From Apodospora peruviana (Eukaryota; Ascomycota; Sordariomycetes; Sordariales; Lasiosphaeriaceae), in NCBI GenBank assembly GCA_033439685.1, contig JAUEDM010000005.1, positions 3,658,001-3,722,000 on the forward strand: a stretch of 64,000 bases of DNA. The letters run 5' to 3'. Each line of letters opens with the position of its first letter. The stretch's first letter is position 1. A model generated the notes under the pieces. The model ran no database searches, was not told where the DNA came from, and was given only the letters and a program-made list of their open reading frames with translations. Shown in pieces: positions 32,138 through 42,266 of this stretch. Made by a program: the position numbers and the translations under genes.

Positions 32138-34915
32138 ATGTTCCCCGAGTTCCTACACTGGGCAGAGTCCAACGTCAGGGGCCTCCAAAACAACAGCTAC
32201 GGCAACAGGCTGTTTCGCAAGATCGCGCGGCTGCAACGCCTGGCGACTCAGCGTGGAATCGGCAGGCCGGCTGTACCATCCGCCCCGGGGCGCTCAGATG
32301 CAGACGACACGACTGGCGGTGGCGGCAGAAGTACGAAACATCTCGACTGGCTGAGGGAACACGCACAGCAAATCCACGGCGCATTTCTCGTCATCATCAT
32401 CCTGTCCATGATCTTGCGACTTTGTGACATCCTCATCATCGGCCCTGCCAAAATCCCAGCCGACTGGGTCAGCGCGATTCTCATGGCTTTGATTGGCTGG
32501 GACTGCGCGCACCGGACGAGGCCTGCGACTGCCCTTATACGATTTCTCGCCATGACTATCCCTGGGCTGTTGTTGTTGCCGTCGGGCTTGCCTCGCGGTC
32601 GGAGCTGCTTCTCCCGTGTAGTCAACGACTGGTTCTGGGCCGAGACGTGGTATGGTCCTGTTGAGGAATACCTCGGCGACGACGTCTCCGACATGGGCGA
32701 GGTGCGGCTTTTCCTCGTCGGCTGGGTCCTCAGCGGACTACTTTACCTTTGCTCGGTGGCCATGACTTACTCTGACTCGTTTTTATGGATTCCTGCCGTC
32801 GGCGCGGGGGCATTCGTTGTCGTCCATATTGGGATGATGTTTATGTTTGAAAAGGGTCCTTGGATGTGGATCTGGTTCAAGGTCGGAGATGGCGCGCCTG
32901 GGACGCTGCTCGAACGTCCTTACTTTAAGCTGATCAGGCACTCGATCCTCTCCATGACGAGGGTGATCTTGTTCAAGGTAAACCGGGTGGTGAGGTGGGC
33001 TGCCCGTCCTGTCGAGGGCTGGGTGGAACCTGAGTGGGCAGTGGAATTTGGAGAGTTGTTACCGCCGGAGTCTGAATACCAGTATGGAGATCTACGGCCA
33101 GCACAGATTCGGCTACTCCGACTCCTCCCAGGACGGCACCCAGAGCCCATCCGATGTCGACTTGAGGTCTCCGACCTGGATTCGCAGCTTTCATTCGAAG
33201 CGATTTCATACGTTTGGGGCAAAGGCAAGTTCGACCGCTTCGTAGTCGTGGACGGAAAGCGCTTGAATGTGATGGAAAGCGCGTATTCGGTCCTCCAAAG
33301 GCGGCGATCTCGGAGAGTAGAAAGAGTGTTGTGGATTGATCAGATTTGCATCAACCAAGCCGACATTGTCGAGAGGGCTTCGCAGGTCCGAGTGATGAAA
33401 GAGCTGTACGCGTCTGCGGACAGAGTGGTTGCTTGGCTGGGACACTCCGAATCGGCACATCTCGTTCAGTCATTCTTTGGTGAGCTGCAGTACCAACAGG
33501 AAGGCCTGGGATTCACGGGCGAGGAGCTGAGAAACGCCGCGGGCCGAGGGGGGGGGGCAAAGTGGCAAGCACTTTGTGAATTCCTGCGGAACGAGTGGTT
33601 TACCCGGATATGGATCATCCAGGAAGCGACCTTCTCCCGAGAGCTCCATCTCTTGTACGGCGACGTGTGCATGGACTGGGACCTAGTTGGGGAAGCCATC
33701 CCGGCGTTGTGGCACTGGGACATGCTGCAGAGCATTCCGGCGCTGGACGGGTCATATTTCAGCGACGCACGAAAAGAGGTCTTCACGGGGCTCAGAAACG
33801 CCGACACTATGCTGGAGTTCCGCGGCGACGTCGACTATGGCCGCATCTTCAACGTGTTTACCGCTTTGGAGAACTGCGTCGGGTTTCGATGCTCGGAGCC
33901 GAGGGACAAGATTTATGCCCTTACAAACATTTTCGACGACGTAAGAATCACGCCCGACTATGGTATCCCCGTGGCGAAGCTGTTCACCCAGATCATGCTT
34001 GATATCCTCAAGAAAGGAAACTCACTGGACGCCATAGCTTGGGCTGGAACTGGGTTCGGGGCCCGGGCTATCGAGGACCTCCCATCCTGGGTCCCAGACT
34101 GGAACGAGGGGCGTCTGCAAAACACAGGCAACCACATATGGTACGATTCCGGGACTGCGTACGACCCGGTTTTGTCTTTTGGTCGAGTTGATGGCGTATA
34201 CACCGTCAGTGCCGAAGGCTGGGAACGAGACCGGATTGCCCATCTCACCTCCTCATTGGAGATTGGGGGTGACACCGACCCAGTTGGTAACACCAACAGG
34301 CAGTGGTCATGGTATACCGAAGCCGAAGACATAGCCATGCAGTATGCAGTCCGGTACGGCGAAGAGTCGTTGCTGGAGAGCTTTATGAGGACCGTGCTCG
34401 GCGATCGCGTCTCAGTCACAAAAATGCGTGACCGACCCACGCGGGTAGAGTGCCTGGAAACGTACGCTCATCTGCAAGAGTACTTTTCTTTGTTCGAAAG
34501 AGCACGGCTCATAATACGTCGTCAGGAGCTTCAAGAACGGATCACTGCGACAGCGTGCCGAATTCCTGGGGCATTGAACTTTGAAAATTTGACACCGCCG
34601 AGCGAGAGTGAGAAGGAGTTGGTTGAGCGGTTCATTGAGTCGGCGTCGGCTGCACAGGAGTTTCTCGTGCACTCACCGGTCCAGGAGAGACGGTTCTGCG
34701 TGACGGAGGAAGGGCGGATGGCCGTCGTGCCCCGAGGATCCAACGAAGGTGACATGGTCTGTGTTATGAAAGGAGGGCGGGTGCCATTCGTTCTGCGAGG
34801 GCCCAAAAAACTGACCGGTCCGGCGATATATGAAGTTGTGGGATCCTGCTATGTGCATGGGCTCATGGACCGCGGGTGGATGGTTAGGCCAGCAGATAAG
34901 TTCACGTTGGTGTGA
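32138..34915 (+). CDS. HET-domain protein with N-terminal transmembrane segments
   Basis: 925 residues, no intron. Hydrophobic segments lie at about 80-102 (FLVIIILSMILRLCDILIIG), 109-150, and 189-238 (LVGWVLSGLLYLCSVAM, AVGAGAFVVVHIGMMFMF), giving four or so membrane passes. The HET domain follows at about 350-510 with its three signatures: FEAISYVWGKG, VLWIDQICINQADIVERASQ, and ADRVVAWLG. The downstream part keeps the usual FTRIWIIQEATF, PRDKIYALTNIFDD and LPSWVPDWN motifs. HET domains are cell-death/incompatibility modules (TIR-related) in fungal allorecognition. The membrane anchor suggests action at a membrane. Its trigger and partner are unknown. Distinct from the two other HET genes in the window. 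Confidence 0.9.
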   Translation: MFPEFLHWAESNVRGLQNNSYGNRLFRKIARLQRLATQRGIGRPAVPSAPGRSDADDTTGGGGRSTKHLDWLREHAQQIHGAFLVIIILSMILRLCDILIIGPAKIPADWVSAILMALIGWDCAHRTRPATALIRFLAMTIPGLLLLPSGLPRGRSCFSRVVNDWFWAETWYGPVEEYLGDDVSDMGEVRLFLVGWVLSGLLYLCSVAMTYSDSFLWIPAVGAGAFVVVHIGMMFMFEKGPWMWIWFKVGDGAPGTLLERPYFKLIRHSILSMTRVILFKVNRVVRWAARPVEGWVEPEWAVEFGELLPPESEYQYGDLRPAQIRLLRLLPGRHPEPIRCRLEVSDLDSQLSFEAISYVWGKGKFDRFVVVDGKRLNVMESAYSVLQRRRSRRVERVLWIDQICINQADIVERASQVRVMKELYASADRVVAWLGHSESAHLVQSFFGELQYQQEGLGFTGEELRNAAGRGGGAKWQALCEFLRNEWFTRIWIIQEATFSRELHLLYGDVCMDWDLVGEAIPALWHWDMLQSIPALDGSYFSDARKEVFTGLRNADTMLEFRGDVDYGRIFNVFTALENCVGFRCSEPRDKIYALTNIFDDVRITPDYGIPVAKLFTQIMLDILKKGNSLDAIAWAGTGFGARAIEDLPSWVPDWNEGRLQNTGNHIWYDSGTAYDPVLSFGRVDGVYTVSAEGWERDRIAHLTSSLEIGGDTDPVGNTNRQWSWYTEAEDIAMQYAVRYGEESLLESFMRTVLGDRVSVTKMRDRPTRVECLETYAHLQEYFSLFERARLIIRRQELQERITATACRIPGALNFENLTPPSESEKELVERFIESASAAQEFLVHSPVQERRFCVTEEGRMAVVPRGSNEGDMVCVMKGGRVPFVLRGPKKLTGPAIYEVVGSCYVHGLMDRGWMVRPADKFTLV

Positions 34916-35539
34916 AGAATGAGAGGCATTTCAAGAACACGGCATTGAATGTTGCTGATCCCAGGTTTTGGAAGAGGTTGGGCCGGATGTAACGACGACG
35001 CGTTCGTTCTTTCATCTCCGGTCCTATTCAATCCCCATTGCGTATTTGTAGCAGGACACAGTCAGCAACAAAATATGGCAATTCTTACGGGTTACTTTGG
35101 AGACAAGGGCTGTTAGCGAGAGACTGGAAGCGGTGGGTGAGCAGGTGGTAAAGACATTGGACGAGGGAAGGACCAGCCACTGAAAAGCAGATCAGGTGAT
35201 TGAAAGAGGGAAAGAGCCAGAAGATAAAACTCAAGCCCCTCACTCCTTCTATGAAGAAAAGCTCTGTTTGGTGTAAGTTGACGGGCAAAGAAGTCGCGAT
35301 CTAACAGTTTAGTGGGGCTTGCCAAGTCGATCCCCGGAGTGTCACAGTGAGAGCCCCCTCCCCCCCCCACCGTTCATGCTCCACAGTATCCGTACTTGAC
35401 TCACGAGGCGGTGAAAAACTGAATGCATCTATCGATCCTGCCACATATGGCTAATGACCTCACATCACCAGACCCATTCTCACTATCAACCGCTACCAGC
35501 CGCCCAAACTTAAAGAGAATCAATTGAACCCTCCTAAAC
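34916..35539. other. Intergenic region, trpE promoter
   Basis: 620 bases without a gene-like frame. Contains a perfect TGACTCA element at 35397-35403 and a C-rich run near 35355-35370. Confidence 0.5.
35397..35403 (+). promoter_or_regulatory. CPC1/Gcn4-type element TGACTCA
   Basis: The exact consensus TGACTCA lies 137 bases before the anthranilate synthase ATG. This is the binding site of Gcn4/CPC1/CpcA, which induces amino-acid biosynthesis genes during amino-acid shortage. Position and target gene both fit. Confidence 0.65.
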
Positions 35540-37391
35540 ATGGCTACGCCGGCCAAGCTCGATATCCGGCCGACCGCCGACGACGCGCGCAGCATTTTTG
35601 AACAGACGAGTCAAGTCAAGCAAAGGCCCACCCTGCTCCCCCTCTGTATCTCGCTTCCTTCCGATCTCCTGACCCCCTCGGCCATCTACCTCAAGCTCTC
35701 GGCAGGGTACGTTTCCCGGATCGTGCATTGATGTGACGGGGACTCAATTGAATCGAATTGGTACCAAAACAGATCCACAGTCGAGTATTCTTTCCTCCTC
35801 GAGAGTGCAACTGGTAGCACCGAGACGGTGGGGCGGTACAGCTTCATCGGAGCTAGTGAGCTTGTTTTGATCTAGCCATATCAATATACCCTAACAGATG
35901 ACCACAGACCCGAGGAATGTCCTCCAGACTGGCCCCGGATATGAGAGCGTTGGCGACCCTCTTCGCGCCTTGGAGAGAGAGATCTCCCAGGACCGCGTCG
36001 TCAGCATCCCATCCCTCAAGCTCCCTGCCTTGACGGGCGGAGCAGTCGGCTATCTGTCCTACGACTGCATCAAGTACTTTGAGCCCAAGACCGATAGGCC
36101 TCTCAAGGACAATCTCCACATTCCCGAGGCATTGTTCATGATTTTCAACACAGTCGTCGTTGTCGACCATTTCTTCTCCACATTCACAATCGTCACTCAC
36201 ATGGTACTGCCCACGGATGGCTCGGGCGACTTCCAGGCAGCATATGACGAGGCGTGCGCAACAATCCGCTCAACCCTCGAGGTGATCCAGCAACCCGAAA
36301 CACCGCTGCCGCCGACGAGCCCGAGCAAGTCCGCCGAGGAGCAGGAGTACTCGTCCAACGTTGGCCGCCACGGCTACGAGTCGTTTGTCACCAACCTCAA
36401 AGAACACATCATCAAGGGCGATATCATCCAGGCTGTGCCCTCCCAGAGGTTTAGGCGGAGCACCAGCCTCCATCCGTTCAACATCTACCGCACTCTACGC
36501 ACGCTCAACCCCTCCCCGTACCTCTTCTTCCTGTCCTGTTCCGACTTCCACATTGTTGGTGCCTCTCCCGAATGTCTCGTCAAGACCGACGGCTACGCTT
36601 CCCTGCCCATCGATTCCCGCTTCGGCTACACCGAGGCCGAGGCCCGCTCGCGACCCCGGATCGTCAATCACGCGATCGCGGGCACCATCAAGCGCGGTGC
36701 CAACCCGGCCGAAGATGACAAGCTAGCCGCCGAACTGATGAACTCCACCAAGGATCGCGCCGAGCACGTCATGCTGGTCGACCTCGCCCGCAACGACGTC
36801 AACCGCGTCTGCCACCCATCCACCGTCAAGGTTGACAGGCTGATGCGCATCGACCGCTTCTCCCACGTACAGCATATCACGTCCGAAGTTTCCGGTCTGC
36901 TCCGCCCGGAATGCACCCGCTGGGACGCGATGCGGTCCATTTTCCCCGCTGGTACGGTTTCTGGTGCGCCCAAGATTCGCGCCATGGAACTCATCTACAA
37001 CCTGGAAAAAGAAAAGCGCGGGATCTACGCCGGCGCGGCAGGATGGTTCGCCTACGACGTTGTTCGATGCGATGGTAAGACCGAGGACGGCAAGAGCCAA
37101 GTTTTTGTTGATGAGGGGCAGATGGATACGTGTATTGCTATCCGGACCATGCTGGTCAAGGATGGCGTAGCGTATCTCCAGGCCGGCGGTGGCATCGTGT
37201 TTGACAGCGAGAAGACGGAGGAGTGGATGGAGACGATGAACAAGCTGGCGGCGAATCTGCGGTGCATCGAGCTGGCGGAGAAGTACTATGGCGATAGCCT
37301 CGGTTCAAAGTCGGTGCAGGAGATCATTGAGGATGAGAGGAAAAAGGGAGATGAACAGTACAAGTTGCAGACTATGAGCGCGGGTGCTTAA
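35540..37391 (+). CDS. trpE: Anthranilate synthase component I
   Basis: Exons 35540-35706, 35773-35855, 35908-37391; 577 residues. Exon joins restore LSAGSTVEYSFLLESATGS and YSFIGANPRNVLQTGPGY. The LLES motif (about 64-67) is the tryptophan feedback site. The chorismate-binding domain shows GDIIQAVPSQRF, HAIAGTIKRG, DRAEHVMLVDLARNDVNRV, FPAGTVSGAPKIRAMELI and YLQAGGGIVFDS. The enzyme converts chorismate and ammonia or glutamine to anthranilate, the first step of tryptophan synthesis, with a glutamine amidotransferase subunit (trpC-type) encoded elsewhere. The ORF has a Ser/Pro linker near residues 205-215. Regulation is probably by the upstream CPC1 site and by Trp feedback. Yeast homologue: TRP2. 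Confidence 0.95.
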
Positions 37392-37520
37392 GGAAGGAAA
37401 GACAGATCGAACAATAGTTGGTAAGAATAACATATTTGTTTCTTTGTCTGCTAAATTCAGCTATGCAAAATGAAATAGATTATTTACTTATTTCGGGTCT
37501 TTTCACCAAGACAATAACAT

Positions 37521-38145
37521 GACAATCGGAAACTAACACAAAATCCACTTCACGACCTCCTGGTTGACGATCTTGTTAAGCTCCACTCCAACGCAGCGCA
37601 ATCCGATGGCTCTTTGAGGGATCTGATCAACTCCTCGTACATCACCCACTTTGCGTGGGATTGGTACAAGGCGCCCAATGCCGCGGGGGCGTTTGCCTTC
37701 TTCCGGCCGATGCAGTTTAGCTCAATGTGGGGGAAGCTGATCGAGCCCAGCGGCGACGTCGTCGTCATCGGCGAGCACGCGTCGCCGCATCACGCCTGGG
37801 TCGTGGGCGCGCTCGAGAGCGTCGTGCACGGCATCGCCGCGTGGTGCGGTGTTAACGAGGGCACGCCGCACCCCCAGCTGACGGACCTTTTGGGGGTCCT
37901 GAGCAAGCCGCAGGACGGGATTCCGTACGTTGGGTTCAACGTTATACATGGGTCATGCCAAGCAGAAGGGGGATCATGGTGATGAGAATACGGAGATGGA
38001 TCCTAAGGAGAATATGGCGAGGTGGCATGGTTTGCTGGGGCTCTGGGCGAGACAGAAGTTACTTGAGAAGCGGGGGAAGCAGCACGAGGCAGATGATGTG
38101 GTGAAGCGGGAGAGGGCAAGGGCTTTCTTCAACGGTTCAAGGTAG
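37521..38145 (+). pseudogene. Truncated, frameshifted flavin amine oxidase (L-amino-acid oxidase type) remnant
   Basis: Starting just after trpE, a frame without a start (from about 37521) reads LVDDLVKLHSNAAQ, ITHFAWDWYKAPNAAGAFAF, FRPMQFSSMWGKLIEPSGDV, VVIGEHASPHHAWVVGALES. This is the C-terminal FAD-binding part of fungal LAAO/monoamine-oxidase-like proteins (HAWVVGALES is near the end). The N-terminal FAD domain (GxGxxG) and most of the catalytic domain are absent upstream. After about 37935 the likely C-terminus (MDPKENMARWHGLLGLWARQ) continues in the next frame, so there is also a frameshift. No matching intron of normal size explains this. I read it as a decaying gene fragment. Confidence 0.65.
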
Positions 38146-38787
38146 GGCTGTAAGGTGACTTGCTGGTCACCTGCCTACATTAGTTATGTACCTAAGATAT
38201 CTTCATTATCTTAGTGATAAGATCAGGGCAGTGCCTGAAAGTGCGAGTCACTGAAAAAGGCGTAGCCTTTTCGGGTTTGTTTCCTTTTCATTTGCTCTCC
38301 TTTCTTTCGTTTATCATCTAAGTTACCTTGGACAAGGAAGATATCTGAATTATCATCTCTTGGCAGCACATAACAAGGATGGGAATTCACATCATTGGGC
38401 AAGTTTATCCGTATACCGATGGAGCGTGCTCTGTTTGGGCCGGCTATTTCGCAAACGAGAAAACAACCGAAACAAACTCCGGGATAAAAGCACATGTTCG
38501 CCACTATGTCTACCAATCAGGCCTAGACAGTCGTCCAAGACTTGAGGCAGCACTTTCCACTGTCAGGGACAATAACACCAGAATTTCGCGTCCACCGAAA
38601 AAGGGGGTTCGGCTGGTCTTGAACTTGATAGCATGTACATGAACAACTGGCCGGCCCTTTCTTCACGGGAGCTACAAAGATTATAAGTACGTGAACCTTG
38701 CCCAACAAGCAGACTCATGTTGTTTTCTTGGGTTCACACAGTCTATCCATCAGTTACACACGCATTCACACATAATCCACATCAAGA
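38146..38787. other. Intergenic region, promoter of small secreted protein
   Basis: 640 bases with no gene-like frame. A TATA-like TTATAAGT near 38681-38688 sits about 100 bases before the ATG at 38788. Confidence 0.45.
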
Positions 38788-39269
38788 ATGAAGCTTACTT
38801 CCACCTTGTCGATACTAGCCTTCCTGGCGCTGGAGGGCAACACAGCCGCGATTGACGGCCACCAAACGACGGACAAGGTGTGCAGCGTCGCCGGTACGTT
38901 TGCTACCGTCAATTGCCGCGAGGGGCCAAGCCGAGAGTATCCCTCCGTTCGGACCGTGCAGCCAAACCAGTCGCTTGGTGTGCAATGTATGCTGAACGGA
39001 GAAAGCATCGACGGTGAAAAGTCTGTCTCATCCATCCTTTACGAATATCAACTAAATAAATAAACTGCTGACATGTGTACCGTATTTATTAGGGCATGGG
39101 GGTATATTCCTGCTTGGGACTGCTGGTTGGCGATCCGCTGGACGGATCTTGGGTGCAAGCGTAAGTACAACAGTGGTTCCTCTGCGGTAACAATCGGCTA
39201 ATTATGTTTATAATGACGAGATGCTAACCGGTACAATACGTAGGGGCTCTTCCGACGTGTGCTAAATAG
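38788..39269 (+). CDS. Small secreted SH3b-like cysteine-containing protein
   Basis: Exons 38788-39020, 39093-39160, 39244-39269 (all GT..AG, phases 2 and 1); 108 residues. Signal peptide MKLTSTLSILAFLALEGNTA. The mature part has CSVAGTFATVNCREGPSREY followed by PSVRTVQPNQSLGVQC, then EKAWGYIPAWDCWLAIRWTD and LGCKRALPTC. The C..GT..VNCREGPS.EYP..RTV..GQ..GVQC pattern matches bacterial-type SH3 (SH3b) domains of small fungal secreted proteins. Six cysteines suggest three disulfides. Unspliced translation would stop after VSSILYEYQLNK and lose the Trp/Cys-rich half, which supports the introns. Role unknown; it may bind peptidoglycan-like or other glycans, or act as an effector. Confidence 0.7.
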
Positions 39270-39464
39270 TGGGAGTAAATGTGTGGACAAAAGGTGGTTA
39301 TTTTCGTGGGCTTGAGGAAAACATGACAGCACCAGCCAAAGCCTTTGAAAAGATCGTTGTATTCTTAATTGCCTAGAGGTATGGATCGCCCAAGTCCCTC
39401 ATGCAGGCGGCCGAGCTGGATTAGTTTTCAACTTCCTTCATGTTGGCACCAGCCTCAGGGCAAC

Positions 39465-40025
39465 TCAGTCATGCCCCAAAACAATATCAAAGCCCCCTAC
39501 TTGTTTCCTTGCAGACCCACCACCTCTGCCATGTTGTTTCCCCTTTTGCGTTGACTTGGCCTTATGCAAGTCGCGATGAATCACCCGGACCTCCCACCCA
39601 GACGGCCACGACTTGGCCGCGAGTTCCTCAACAAAAGCAACGCTTCGATGGTGGCCTCGCGCGCAAAAGGCTGCGACCGACAGGACAGTCTCCTCCTCAT
39701 TATCTTTGGCCTCCGCATGATCCTGTGCATCTAGAGCCTCAGACATAGCAAGGCGAATATCTGCCTCCACGCGGTCGAGCAGGTCGTTGAAATCCTGGTG
39801 GGACAGCAGATGCTCGCGCAGTCTCTTGGACACGCCTGTGTGAGAATCTCGCAGTGCCTTGGGCGGGTTGTCGATGGAGCGCAGGTCGTACTTGAGTCGC
39901 GGGGGCGGTTGTAGAGGCGGTGAGTGAGCGTGAGATGTCAGCAGGAGAACGGCGAGAGGGTCGAGAATTTCTCCGCCGTCGTCGTTCGATGACTCTGGGC
40001 TTGGAACAATTAACTCATAGGCCAT
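39465..40025 (-). CDS. RapZ C-terminal-domain-like protein
   Basis: 186 residues, no intron. Conserved features are LKYDLRSIDNPPKALRDSHT, GVSKRLREHLLS, and the diagnostic VAAFCARGHHRSVAFVEELA, which matches the CTGGxHRSV motif of the bacterial RapZ/YvcJ C-terminal domain. In bacteria RapZ binds glucosamine-6-phosphate and guides RNase E to the GlmZ sRNA. Fungal proteins with only this domain exist but I know no assigned function. The C-terminus (KGKQHGRGGGSARKQVGGFD) is basic and Gly-rich. It is transcribed towards the SH3b gene. Confidence 0.7.
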   Translation of the reverse strand: MAYELIVPSPESSNDDGGEILDPLAVLLLTSHAHSPPLQPPPRLKYDLRSIDNPPKALRDSHTGVSKRLREHLLSHQDFNDLLDRVEADIRLAMSEALDAQDHAEAKDNEEETVLSVAAFCARGHHRSVAFVEELAAKSWPSGWEVRVIHRDLHKAKSTQKGKQHGRGGGSARKQVGGFDIVLGHD

Positions 40026-40601
40026 GGTTGGTGTGTTACTACAAGGAAGAAGGCAACTGGGGAATCTAAAACAATGGTAGTTTTGATGTGTGGTGACTCT
40101 AGTCGTATGTTGTCAGGTGGCTCCAAGGGAGTATGGTAAGCTCTCCGCCTGCATTTTTGACCCGTAGTGGGCTACGGTAATAAGGACGCCTTACCATTCT
40201 AGGCAAGTAAGCGCGATTTTGAGATCCGAAACCCCATAACTTATGTAGTTTTCAGAATTTCCATTTTCTGCAGGTCGGGCTTTGCGGAGTCGGACAGACA
40301 GCAAGGACTACGCCCTACCCGAAACGCAAACCTCTATTCAACAATATTCGCAAGGTAAATACAACAGATAAAATTCACGGTATCAGGGGCTGAAGGGACG
40401 TGATACTGATTATACTGGGTGGATGTTTTCATCGGGATGTGGACCCGGAAAGACCGGGTATCATGCGCCTTGACTGCCTTCCGAGTTCCGGCGTAATGGT
40501 CGCACCGGGGGCGAGATATCCTTTGTAGGGTATGAGCCTATGAGAACCACAGACACTCGCAGCGTCAAGCCAGGATACTGGTAGGTAGTATGGAGGATAG
40601 T
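40026..40601. other. Intergenic region between two minus-strand genes
   Basis: About 580 bases, no gene-like frame or repeat recognised. Confidence 0.5.
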
Positions 40602-41873
40602 CTACTCCGTACGTGTACTCGGAACTGGTTCGGAGACAAGGACACTTGGTGCCTGCTTACCAGTAATCGAAGCCAGGTGATCCGTGATAGTCTGGAAGAC
40701 AGCCTCGGAGGCGACTCGGAGAGCACACATGTGCGGTGTGGTGTCCTCCTCAGGTACCTCCTCCTCCAGTCTGGTGGTTTCCGCTTCGGCAAGTCTCTGA
40801 ATTTTCACACCCCACATGGCGAGAACCGTACGATACCTTATGTGCTTCCCGCGTAGCACAGGGGCGCACGTATCCAAGATTGCGCCTCGCCGGACGAGCT
40901 CTTGAACCAGCGGCGTAACGGCGGTGCTTTCGCCTGGCCATGTTTGCAATCCGCTGTGGTTCGGTGGTGGCCATGAAGCGAGCGAGTGAATTGGTGTCCA
41001 ATTCTCCGCCGTGATGGTGTCCGCATGGCTGTTGTGCCGCGGGAAGAGTCTGGCGATGTCGAGGCTGTCGGACACCTGACTAGCGAGAGACGGCATTAGG
41101 GCACATATCAGCGGCGTCCAGCCGTTGTTATTGGCCGCATTGACGTCGAGACCACGGCTGAGGAGAAACTCGACGACGTCGACATGCCTACCCATGGCAG
41201 CGTAGTGAAGCAGCGATTCCCCATGGATGTTGCATTGTCGAAGCGCGACGTCTGCGTCGTAGCAATAATCCAGATAGAGCTTCAAATCCTGCAGGTCTCC
41301 TTGCTCCGCAATGGCGTGTAATGGTGTCTCCCCTTTGTGGTCCTCCAGCTCGGGTGATGCTCCATGCTGCAGGAGAGCCTCAGCAGTCGCGACAGTGGCT
41401 GGCACGGGTCCAGTGGAACGTTTGTACTGATGCAGTGTCGTGCCGTGGTCGCCCTGCACGTTGGGATCCGCGCCCTTGTCGAGGAGCGCCCTCAGAACAT
41501 CAATATGTTCCGATGAAGCCGCAGAAAGCATGGGTCGATGATGGATGTAACGGATGGTCCAGTCCCAACCATTCCCAGCTGCGATGACGAGGTGGCAGAC
41601 GGTAGCGTACTGCCGCACAATGGCATCGTCATCACCGCCGGAATCCCCCAGGATTGCCGCCAGCGCCTGCTGGACAACTTCGGTGGGAAACGTCGCTTTT
41701 GCCAGGAGCAGAGCAATAATATCATCGTACCAAGCTCCAATTTGCAAATACGGCAGGAGCTGTCGCCGGTCGGGCTTTTTCAGCTCACCTTGGGTCCTTG
41801 GCTCGAACTGGGACCACCAAACACTTGTATTTAAGCTTTTTGGAGGGGCAGACCTTTTCTTCCTCTTCATCAT
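40602..41873 (-). CDS. Ankyrin-repeat protein
   Basis: 423 residues, no intron. After a basic N-terminus (MMKRKKRSAPPKS) and a helical region, about six ankyrin repeats are visible: EHIDVLRALLDKGADPNVQG, TVATAEALLQHGASPELEDH, KGETPLHAIAEQGDLQDLKL, HGESLLHYAAMGRHVDVVEF, LLSRGLDVNAANNNGWTPLI and ENWTPIHSLASW. The C-terminal 90 residues are helical and charged (LAEAETTRLEEEVPEED). No NACHT, HET or membrane segment is present. Ankyrin repeats mediate protein contacts; the partner is unknown. It is divergent from the HET gene at 42267. Confidence 0.8.
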   Translation of the reverse strand: MMKRKKRSAPPKSLNTSVWWSQFEPRTQGELKKPDRRQLLPYLQIGAWYDDIIALLLAKATFPTEVVQQALAAILGDSGGDDDAIVRQYATVCHLVIAAGNGWDWTIRYIHHRPMLSAASSEHIDVLRALLDKGADPNVQGDHGTTLHQYKRSTGPVPATVATAEALLQHGASPELEDHKGETPLHAIAEQGDLQDLKLYLDYCYDADVALRQCNIHGESLLHYAAMGRHVDVVEFLLSRGLDVNAANNNGWTPLICALMPSLASQVSDSLDIARLFPRHNSHADTITAENWTPIHSLASWPPPNHSGLQTWPGESTAVTPLVQELVRRGAILDTCAPVLRGKHIRYRTVLAMWGVKIQRLAEAETTRLEEEVPEEDTTPHMCALRVASEAVFQTITDHLASITGKQAPSVLVSEPVPSTRTE

Positions 41874-42266
41874 TCTTACAACCCGTTAATTCAATTCTTG
41901 GTTGCCCTAGTATCTACACTCTATGTCTTTCAAGGGACGGAGACGGGACTCTCAAATCACGAATGCCCGACAAGGCTGCTCACTGGGCATAATTACAGGC
42001 AGTTCCAGGTTAAACCATGAAGTCCGTTGGCGCTAGTCCTCTACACCGATGCGGAATGATTGGCAGCCAGGTGCTGGAGCTTGAGGCACTGCTGGGCCGC
42101 CTCCCCGGGCCCTTATGCCACAGGGCCGATAGACCGGCCACAGGCGGGTGTGCGCCTGCCTGTGTCCCCAAGCTGCCACTCTTCATTATTTCTGATAAGT
42201 ACCTTACCAGTCCTATGTTTACTCATTAAATTCTGAACCCAGAACCTTCCGACTCTGCGCACAACA
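41874..42266. other. Bidirectional promoter region
   Basis: 390 bases between the divergent ankyrin and HET genes. No gene seen. Confidence 0.45.
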
